Below are positions 58,768-64,000 of a stretch of 64,000 nt of DNA, in pieces. The notes beneath the pieces are model-generated. The model was not told the origin of the DNA. It was given only the letters and a program-made list of their open reading frames with translations, and did not search any database. Within the stretch, counting starts at the first letter, position 1. Each line of letters opens with the position of its first letter. Position numbers and translations under genes: made by a program. This DNA comes from a virus. The stretch is taken from positions 62,001-126,000 of IMG/VR virus record IMGVR_UViG_3300046507_000371; one strand, 5' to 3'.

Positions 58768-58988
58768 TCCGTCATCCTCCGTATACACTTCCCAATCCAA
58801 ATTGGAAAATACCCTATGAAGAAAAGTGACAAGGCCACTGCGACAACAGGCCAAAACACTGAGTAGATCAATGCCATAACACCACCGATGATCTTATCAA
58901 GCTCTTCTCCTCTTTGAAAGCCTACAAGTACCATTCCTAAAAATAGAGATACAGCAAGACCAATCAAATAAATATGAAAGATAAGCAT
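58764..58988 (-). CDS. Membrane protein, two segments (74 aa)
   Basis: The start at 58988 follows AGGTGG. Two hydrophobic helices (LIFHIYLIGLAVSLFLGMVL and YSVFWPVVAVALSLFFIGYF) make it a small inner-membrane protein coupled to the previous one. Confidence 0.6.
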   Translation of the reverse strand: MLIFHIYLIGLAVSLFLGMVLVGFQRGEELDKIIGGVMALIYSVFWPVVAVALSLFFIGYFPIWIGKCIRRMTE

Positions 58989-59032
58989 TTCCACCACCTA
59001 AAGAAAAAGGGCCTGTGGAAGCGCCCTTTATA

Positions 59033-59248
59033 TCATTGATTCGAAACTCTCACACACTGAGTCCTCTTATCGTACGTATAAGGCACAGTCCATCTGCGCC
59101 CTTTGTAACCAGCACCGCTGTACAGAAACTCATCATCCTGGCAGTGTTGCATAGTGTCATACGTTCCGATTACCTCGTACTTAGGCTGAGGAATAACAGG
59201 ATTGAGATATGGTGTCGTTGCAACGGTAACTACGATGAGTGCCCACAT
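59033..59248 (-). CDS. Small secreted or periplasmic protein (71 aa)
   Basis: Starting at the ATG at 59248 after AGGGGA gives an N-terminal hydrophobic signal-like stretch (MWALIVVTVATTPYLNP) and a soluble Cys-containing domain (DTMQHCQDDEFLYSGAGYKG). It probably acts outside the cytoplasm. The family is not recognised. Confidence 0.5.
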   Translation of the reverse strand: MWALIVVTVATTPYLNPVIPQPKYEVIGTYDTMQHCQDDEFLYSGAGYKGRRWTVPYTYDKRTQCVRVSNQ

Positions 59249-59285
59249 AGTTTCCCCTAAGGGGCTTGTGTGAACACCCCTGCAG

Positions 59286-59468
59286 TTAACGAAGATTATC
59301 CGTAGGCTTACGCCTCGGAAACAAGTCCATGAAGACACAGATCGGCCAAAGAATGGAACCGATAATATCTTCCAGTACTTCGCTTATACCATCCTGTTCG
59401 TAAAAGATTGACAACATCAGGAAGTAAGCCACTGCAAGACAGAGGTAGATGTGGACAAACGTATCCAT
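59286..59468 (-). CDS. Small membrane protein (60 aa)
   Basis: Two hydrophobic segments (IYLCLAVAYFLMLSIFY and IIGSILWPICVFMDLF) separated by an acidic turn. The start overlaps the stop of the TAXI gene. Confidence 0.55.
   Translation of the reverse strand: MDTFVHIYLCLAVAYFLMLSIFYEQDGISEVLEDIIGSILWPICVFMDLFPRRKPTDNLR
59383..59388 (-). promoter_or_regulatory. Possible internal extended -10 promoter
   Basis: The minus strand reads GATGGTATAAGCG inside the 60-aa gene, which could drive the small secreted-protein gene below it. It may be fortuitous because it lies in coding sequence. Confidence 0.35.
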
Positions 59469-60391
59469 TACTTCAGATCATTCCACGTCCACTTGCCTTG
59501 ATCCGATTTGACAACGTTCTGCCATGCCGGACTCGTACCCGTCGTCTCCTGGAGATCATCCAGGTTGTTGTAGAAGCACTCACGATAGTTCTTGAGCGCA
59601 TTCACGAACTTTGCCGACTTGTATTCACGCGTAACCAGAAGCGAAGTGATCGATACCGTCTGAACGCCAGCCGCACCCAGGTTACGGTAACTCACACGAG
59701 CCGGTTGATACACCGCCTTGAGCTTGTCTTGAACCGGAGCCGGAATAGCCAGGATCTTGAAGATCGACGGCAGAGCTTCGATTTCTTTCATGGGCTGACC
59801 ACCTACTATAACCACAGCATCGACTTGTTTGTTCGTCAGTGCGGACAGGGCATCAGCGTTAGTGTTGAATTCCTGAACGTTGTACGTAAGCCCGCCTTGG
59901 AATTTGATCACTTTCGCAGTCAATACCGAACCGCCAGCAGCGCCGATGGTACGACCATTCAGGTCCGAGACGTTGTTGAACTTGATCTCTTTCCCACCGA
60001 TACCCATGAAGCCACCTTCCTTCACGCCATCGCCACGAGCCAGGAAGTGAACTTGCTCCGGGTGGAGCGAGAACAGCGTCTTGATCTTCGAGAGATCTTC
60101 GGTCTTCGCACGAAGCACGAGAACGTCGGTCTGCACGATTGCGCCGTTGACTTGGTTGGCAACCAGCTTGTCGATGTTGTCGTTCGAGCCTAGGCTGTTG
60201 ATTTCCTTCACCTCGCCAAGACCACAGCGCTGATTCAATTCCTTGAACATTGCCGAGTACGTACCCTTCGGCCCGCCAGTTGCCACGGTGAGTGACTGAG
60301 CGTGTGCATTGTGCATGACCATCCACGTGATCAGAGCGCCTACGATCATGCCGTAGATCCAACGACGGTTGTTGTACTTGTTGTTGAACAT
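59468..60391 (-). CDS. TAXI-family periplasmic solute-binding protein
   Basis: The 307-aa protein has a basic N terminus and signal sequence (WIYGMIVGALITWMVMHNAH, cut after AHA), then LTVATGGPKGTYSAMFKELN. This opening, with GAIVQTDVLVLRA and GRTIGAAGGSVLTAKVIKF, is characteristic of TAXI-type binding proteins of TRAP transporters. No TRAP membrane subunits are encoded here, so it may act alone, scavenging a solute or blocking a host transporter. It is unusual in a phage. The stretch is visibly richer in G+C than the late genes, hinting at acquisition. Confidence 0.85.
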   Translation of the reverse strand: MFNNKYNNRRWIYGMIVGALITWMVMHNAHAQSLTVATGGPKGTYSAMFKELNQRCGLGEVKEINSLGSNDNIDKLVANQVNGAIVQTDVLVLRAKTEDLSKIKTLFSLHPEQVHFLARGDGVKEGGFMGIGGKEIKFNNVSDLNGRTIGAAGGSVLTAKVIKFQGGLTYNVQEFNTNADALSALTNKQVDAVVIVGGQPMKEIEALPSIFKILAIPAPVQDKLKAVYQPARVSYRNLGAAGVQTVSITSLLVTREYKSAKFVNALKNYRECFYNNLDDLQETTGTSPAWQNVVKSDQGKWTWNDLK

Positions 60392-60392
60392 G

Positions 60393-60572
60393 TCAATTCA
60401 CCTTGAGGTCTTTGAAATTGTTATCGTCCGAAGACGTTGAGGCAGCCGGAGCCGCCGTTTGGGTTTGCACTGCGTCAGAAGCCTGCTGAGCGGATCCAGA
60501 GTCATGGTTGAAGGCGAAGTAGCCACCAACACAAACCAGGACCACCAAGAGGCTGCAAATCAGTCGGTACAC
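60393..60572 (-). CDS. Small membrane-anchored protein (59 aa)
   Basis: A GTG start follows AGGAG. The N terminus (YRLICSLLVVLVCVGGYFAF) is a signal or membrane anchor and the rest is an Ala/Thr/Gln-rich periplasmic tail. It ends one base before the TAXI start, so the two are co-translated and it may be that protein's membrane partner. Confidence 0.6.
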   Translation of the reverse strand: MYRLICSLLVVLVCVGGYFAFNHDSGSAQQASDAVQTQTAAPAASTSSDDNNFKDLKVN

Positions 60573-60925
60573 TTTTGTGACTCCTGCATCAGGGTGATCA
60601 TCTTCACGTTGAATGCGGACAGGCGATCCCGTGCATCTGTGGAATACTCATCCGACAACTTTTGACGATGAATAGGTGTATCAAAAGCCCCTGCGAAGGC
60701 CAGATACGCATCTTTCCATTCGGCATACAGCTCTGCCGAAATGGTTACTTCTTTCTCAGGTCCGGGTTGGTGAAGCTGAGACCCGCCTTGGGGATCTACC
60801 CAGCAATACTGCGATAGCGGTGTCTGGTCTTCATAACGCTTCTTTCCTCGCCACATGTTTCCCGAAAGCCTCGTAGGAGCTAATACAATCGGGACCTTGC
60901 AGTGCTTACAAATGCCTTCGAACAT
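60560..60925 (-). CDS. Zinc-ribbon-like small protein (121 aa)
   Basis: I use the ATG at 60925. An N-terminal CKHCK motif and a WVDPQGGSQ region suggest a metal site; the C-terminal half is helical (ELYAEWKDAYLAFAGAFDTP). It is probably cytosolic. The family is not recognised. Confidence 0.5.
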   Translation of the reverse strand: MFEGICKHCKVPIVLAPTRLSGNMWRGKKRYEDQTPLSQYCWVDPQGGSQLHQPGPEKEVTISAELYAEWKDAYLAFAGAFDTPIHRQKLSDEYSTDARDRLSAFNVKMITLMQESQKCTD

Positions 60926-60927
60926 GT

Positions 60928-61056
60928 TTAACCCCGGTTGAGATGGGAAAGGAGAACGTTGGCCTGAATCGTGGAGGTCACGAACACAATCGAGTCTCCA
61001 CACGGATCATAAATATGCCAGCCGTCTGCTTCTTCATCGTACTCTTTTGTGTACAT
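60928..61056 (-). CDS. 42-aa small protein, paralogue 1
   Basis: This frame (MYTKEYDEEADGWHIYDPCG... to QANVLLSHLNRG) ends in the same LLSHLNRG as the next gene upstream. The two share DP, I-V and the C terminus, so they are a tandem duplication. The function is unknown; an adaptor or inhibitor peptide is possible. Confidence 0.6.
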   Translation of the reverse strand: MYTKEYDEEADGWHIYDPCGDSIVFVTSTIQANVLLSHLNRG

Positions 61057-61058
61057 GT

Positions 61059-61187
61059 TTAACCCCGGTTGAGATGGGAGAGAAGAGCGTCAGCTTGAGA
61101 TCTCGAACTGACTTCTGCAATTACATTTTCCTGCGGATCGAGAATATTCCAAGCACATTCAAGCCAGTTCCAGTCTTTCTTGTACAC
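61059..61187 (-). CDS. 42-aa small protein, paralogue 2
   Basis: A GTG start follows AGGAG. The frame (VYKKDWNWLECAWNILDPQE... to QADALLSHLNRG) is a diverged copy of the gene just downstream, of identical length and with an identical nucleotide tail of about 27 nt. Confidence 0.6.
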   Translation of the reverse strand: MYKKDWNWLECAWNILDPQENVIAEVSSRSQADALLSHLNRG

Positions 61188-61188
61188 G

Positions 61189-61383
61189 TCAAAAGCTCCT
61201 CGTGGTTATTTCTTTGCGACACTGGCCACAGTTAAAGCCATCACGGCCTTCGCTACCACCACCAATATCCCTTCCCCGATACAACTCTCGCACATCTACG
61301 GGGAGATACTCGTTGATAGCACCGCAGTTCTTGCACGTAATGCGCTTTGATACGGCGCTATCCTGGCCGACTACCTTAACCAT
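61189..61383 (-). CDS. Zinc-ribbon protein (64 aa)
   Basis: Starting at 61383 after AAGGTGTG, the protein has CKNC near residue 17 and CGQC near 52, a two-knuckle zinc ribbon, with a Gly/Arg-rich linker. It is probably a nucleic-acid-binding or regulatory protein. Confidence 0.6.
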   Translation of the reverse strand: MVKVVGQDSAVSKRITCKNCGAINEYLPVDVRELYRGRDIGGGSEGRDGFNCGQCRKEITTRSF

Positions 61384-61384
61384 G

Positions 61385-62140
61385 TCACACCTTTTGAGCA
61401 ACCTTCACAGTGGAGAAATCCACCACTTGTGCAGGATCGTTGGTAAGAAGCGAAGCCGACTGCGGGGTTACAACCTGTCCCGGAACTTCAGTCAGCAGCG
61501 ACGTTTCGAGCTGAGACATAGCACGGTTCATGTTCTCGCTCACTTGATCGATGGCAGTCTTCGACTTCAGCTCTTCCAGCAACTTGTCCGAATCCATCTG
61601 GGCCATACTGTTGAGCTTCTGCATCTCCAGCGCCATCTCGTTGACAGCCTTGCATTTCTCGATTTCAGCAAAGTACGTATCGAGCGCAGCGTCAGCCAGA
61701 CGATAATTGTCCTGCCACTTCTTCAGAACCAGCTTCATGTTCGCATGATTCGTTTCGAACACTTCCGCTTGATCAGGAAACTTCTGCTTGAATCCAGCCA
61801 GCTTGTCACCGAAGTTTTTGATCTGTGTGCTCAGATTAGCAATTGCAGTCTGAGCTTCCTTCAGCTTGTCCTGCCGAGCATGAGCAACGTTGATCATTGT
61901 TTCAATCGGATTGCTCTTGGCTTCAGCTACGATGGCCTTGATCTTCCAGTTGGCGAACTTCATCGAGATCACCGGCGCGAAGTTGACAATAGCCAACGCC
62001 ACAATACCAGCGATACCGATACCAACCAAGCCCTTTACTAGCAGCATGATTGCAGGAGCCAGGATAGCAATCGCTATAGCGCCGATTGCGATTTTGACGA
62101 TCCCCGCAACCTTTTTACGTTTCAAATCGATGTCGTTCAC
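61385..62140 (-). CDS. Membrane-anchored coiled-coil protein (251 aa)
   Basis: Two N-terminal hydrophobic helices (IVKIAIGAIAIAILAPAIML, GLVGIGIAGIVALAIVNFAP) precede a long Ala/Lys/Glu/Gln coiled coil (DKLKEAQTAIANLSTQIKNF...), roughly like PspA- or TolA-type bridges. It probably spans or lines the inner membrane. The start is coupled to the RMF-like gene by ATGA. Confidence 0.65.
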   Translation of the reverse strand: MNDIDLKRKKVAGIVKIAIGAIAIAILAPAIMLLVKGLVGIGIAGIVALAIVNFAPVISMKFANWKIKAIVAEAKSNPIETMINVAHARQDKLKEAQTAIANLSTQIKNFGDKLAGFKQKFPDQAEVFETNHANMKLVLKKWQDNYRLADAALDTYFAEIEKCKAVNEMALEMQKLNSMAQMDSDKLLEELKSKTAIDQVSENMNRAMSQLETSLLTEVPGQVVTPQSASLLTNDPAQVVDFSTVKVAQKV

Positions 62141-62304
62141 TTTGATTCTCCCTTTCCGGATTGGTAACCTTTGTTCCAGGACGCATGAAGCGGACTGAAA
62201 ACACTGTAATTATTTTGAATCTTGCCGTCGCCAGTGATTGCTGCAGTACGGCCTTCTTCAAAAGCTTCTTTATGCCACTCACTATCAATCTGACGCCAGC
62301 CCAT
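62137..62304 (-). CDS. RMF/CrpP-like small protein (55 aa)
   Basis: I start at 62304 after AAGGAAAA. The motif EEGRTAAITG followed by SPLHASWNKGYQSGKG fits the ribosome-modulation-factor pattern (G-R-x-A-x-x-G ... P-x-x-x-x-x-W-x-x-G-W/Y-x-x-G). RMF forms hibernating ribosomes; phage-borne relatives may target host ribosomes. Assignment is from pattern only. Confidence 0.6.
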   Translation of the reverse strand: MGWRQIDSEWHKEAFEEGRTAAITGDGKIQNNYSVFSPLHASWNKGYQSGKGESK

Positions 62305-62312
62305 GATTTTCC

Positions 62313-62573
62313 TTAGTAAACTTCGGTTCGTGTGCCTTCGTAGCACTCGTAGACGTAAACATGTTCAGGCTTAGTACAACCTTTGCCGCAGAAAACCCTA
62401 CGTCCAGTAGGAGCTTCAATGACAAGATTACATCCGTGTATACGAAGATCTTCGCTGTGCTGATATCGTGCGTAAAGACTCGCTGCAACGAAGACCAGCA
62501 CAATTAGGATTAATCCCCATACCAGATTTTCCTGCGATAGAAAATCGTACTCTTGCCTTCTGTGCAGACTCAT
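62313..62573 (-). CDS. Single-pass membrane protein with Cys-rich tail (86 aa)
   Basis: The chosen ATG at 62573 shares ATGA with the preceding stop. One hydrophobic helix (VWGLILIVLVFVAASLYARY) is followed by a Cys-containing soluble part (VFCGKGCTKPEHVYVYECYE). Probably periplasmic tail with disulfides. Confidence 0.6.
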   Translation of the reverse strand: MSLHRRQEYDFLSQENLVWGLILIVLVFVAASLYARYQHSEDLRIHGCNLVIEAPTGRRVFCGKGCTKPEHVYVYECYEGTRTEVY

Positions 62574-62773
62574 TTGTTGTACCACGATACATGAGTTGCC
62601 CATTCCGGCTTTGCAGCGAAACTGTCAACCACCGACTCTTGCTTCTCGCCTTTACACCAGAAACCAGTTCCATCAGAAGGAATGAAAGCACCACATTCGA
62701 CACTTTCAGCCCAATCCTTCGCCGTCATAACGTCTGCGTATCCCGGCACTTCGGTGAACTCATACTCAGTCAT
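62570..62773 (-). CDS. Unrecognised 67-aa protein
   Basis: This acidic small protein with Trp/Cys (AKDWAESVECGAFIPSDGTG, FWCKGEKQ) is coupled on both sides. The function is unknown. Confidence 0.5.
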   Translation of the reverse strand: MTEYEFTEVPGYADVMTAKDWAESVECGAFIPSDGTGFWCKGEKQESVVDSFAAKPEWATHVSWYNK

Positions 62774-62774
62774 G

Positions 62775-62909
62775 TCACCACCACCACTTGGAAAGAAAAT
62801 GGAATCCTACGAAAGCAACCGTTCCGAGGACTCCGATACAGATGAGTGCCACCAACACGAACCACAGTTCGATAATGGTGAATCCTTTTTGTTTGTGTTT
62901 CGAGAGCAT
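62775..62909 (-). CDS. Pilin-like peptide with type IV prepilin N terminus (44 aa)
   Basis: An ATG follows AAGGAG. The sequence KQKGFTIIELWFVLVALICI has the class III signal of type IV pilins, with cleavage after Gly9 and Phe then Glu+5. The mature part is a single hydrophobic helix with little else, ending WWW. Such an N terminus would enter the pilus biogenesis pathway; with only one helix it might block assembly or mimic a minor pilin. Real by RBS, operon fit and motif. Confidence 0.65.
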   Translation of the reverse strand: MLSKHKQKGFTIIELWFVLVALICIGVLGTVAFVGFHFLSKWWW

Positions 62910-62924
62910 GGCACTCCTTGTTAG

Positions 62925-64000
62925 TTAATTGCCAGGTCCATAGAGATTTATAGTAAAACTTACAGCATCCGTCAACGCATCTGAGAGCGTAATCGTAACT
63001 ACATTACCACTTACAGTCATTTCTGCATTAGCCCCGCCTAGATCATTATCTGTACGGAACTGTGGGAACCAGTTTGAACGACTGCATGTTTCAAAGTCCA
63101 AAGCAGTGTAAGTCGCACTTAGCGAACCGGCAGGGATATTAATCACTGGCAGGTTATATGTTTGCGGAATAATACGTGCACGTGTTGTACCTGACAGGAA
63201 TGTCTTTCCTGCAGCAGGAAGGTTGTGTAGTCTCGTAGCTGAAATGCCACGTGAGCTACTATTATTAACCTTGATGACACCAGAAGTAAATGCCGATAGT
63301 GTTCCAGCACCACCAGACTCTAGAGTATCATTAAGATCAAGACCTTCAATGTATCCAGCCTTGATTGCGAAGTCTTGAGCTTCACTAGGAATCACTGCTG
63401 CACCACTTACGAACGAATCCCAACCACTATCTTCAAGCTTTAGCTGATAGAAGTTTGAATCAGTAGGCAACAGGTTAATAAATGCGTTACCGAGTCGCTC
63501 ACAGCCAATACGCCTCCATCTACTAGAGACCGTCATACCGGCTGTTACTGTAGATGCTAGACGGGGATCAAGAACATTGTCCTGATAGACGAAGTAAGGC
63601 GCATAGCCATTAAAGTAATCGTCCATGTCTGCATGTACGCCGAAGCTACCATTTCTCGGCAGATAAAATGCTGCACGTTGTTCTGCGTTACTGGAACATT
63701 CTTTCCATGTCCAGTCGCCACCAGTGCTTAGGATATTCCACGTTGCGAAATTACCTGTTGCACCGACGTTATCAAGTGAGCTGTGACCGTCATTAGTCCA
63801 AGCTGTATATGCGAAACGCACGCCTGTTACGAAGAGATCTTTAGCATCGAACTTGTGATTACCACCATTACCGAAAATAATGCCATCCATCAAACAACCG
63901 GTCGTTCCAATTACTGCACCCTTCTGACCAGGACCCATAATCTTGAAGCCACGATACTTAGCTGTGTCAAGCTTCCTTGGACCGTTGTACATCTGTAGAC
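62925..64000 (-). CDS. Tail spike / receptor-binding beta-helix protein, 5' end outside the window
   Basis: At least 358 residues, reading open to the right edge. The sequence is rich in Gly/Asn/Ser/Thr strands (GNGGNHKFDAKDLFVTGVRF, SSSRGISATRLHNL) typical of parallel beta-helix spikes, then a C-terminal beta sandwich. An internal ATG at 63992 has no ribosome site, so the gene almost certainly begins further right. It probably binds or degrades host polysaccharide. Confidence 0.7.
   Translation of the reverse strand, partial: LQMYNGPRKLDTAKYRGFKIMGPGQKGAVIGTTGCLMDGIIFGNGGNHKFDAKDLFVTGVRFAYTAWTNDGHSSLDNVGATGNFATWNILSTGGDWTWKECSSNAEQRAAFYLPRNGSFGVHADMDDYFNGYAPYFVYQDNVLDPRLASTVTAGMTVSSRWRRIGCERLGNAFINLLPTDSNFYQLKLEDSGWDSFVSGAAVIPSEAQDFAIKAGYIEGLDLNDTLESGGAGTLSAFTSGVIKVNNSSSRGISATRLHNLPAAGKTFLSGTTRARIIPQTYNLPVINIPAGSLSATYTALDFETCSRSNWFPQFRTDNDLGGANAEMTVSGNVVTITLSDALTDAVSFTINLYGPGN

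Overview
This window is part of a large tailed-phage (myovirus) genome infecting a Gram-negative, probably proteobacterial, host. The evidence is a large terminase, a tail-tape-measure region with a frameshifted chaperone pair, a contractile-type baseplate set (gpV-, gp25-, J- and hub-like proteins), several tail fibres and a full lysis set (holin candidates, GH19 endolysin, inner-membrane spanin and outer-membrane lipoprotein spanin). Portal, major capsid and replication genes are absent, and the partial genes at both ends show that the genome continues on each side.

Layout. 1-2.6 kb: a partial metallophosphoesterase (-), then a baseplate spike and a glycosyltransferase (+). 2.6-5.3 kb (-): a retron-type reverse transcriptase operon with a 42-aa amphipathic peptide, and a gene with a ribosomal L7/L12-like domain. 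5.32-5.9 kb: a non-coding, AT-cored, TGTCCAG-rich element whose inverted near-copy lies at 51.59-52.16 kb. 6.1-9.2 kb (+): a PD-(D/E)xK nuclease and probable virion proteins. 9.3-15.0 kb (-): a ubiquitin-like conjugation cassette related to PRTRC, made of a tandem two-domain Ubl, an E2-like protein, a JAB/JAMM peptidase, a ThiF/E1-like protein and small partners. 15.9-45.9 kb (+): the late block, with TerL, tail chaperones, tape measure, baseplate (interrupted by a phage sigma factor), fibres, lysis genes, PAAR tip and SGNH-hydrolase fibre. 45.9-51.6 kb (-): a tightly coupled operon with dimeric dUTPase, DHH phosphoesterase and a cytidine-deaminase-like protein. 52.2-55.8 kb (-): a Ro60/TROVE protein next to a roughly 1.9-kb non-coding RNA locus that I read as an array of eight Y-RNA-like RNAs, three with tRNA-like modules in circularly permuted order, plus larger structured RNA. 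56-64 kb (-): a regulator, a HAD phosphatase of RNA-repair type, a GatB/YqeY protein, many small membrane and zinc-ribbon proteins, a TAXI-type periplasmic binding protein, an RMF-like protein, a pilin-like peptide and a partial tail spike.

How it works together. Minus-strand genes look early or middle. Most of their transcription units start just downstream of a sigma70-like extended -10 site, TGGTATAA(G/T), in several cases with a conserved TTCAAT box 17 nt upstream. The plus-strand block is the late virion/lysis programme and may be read with the phage sigma factor encoded at 27.6 kb. The two most striking systems are the Ro60 plus Y-RNA array and the ubiquitin-like cassette with its duplicated Ubl.
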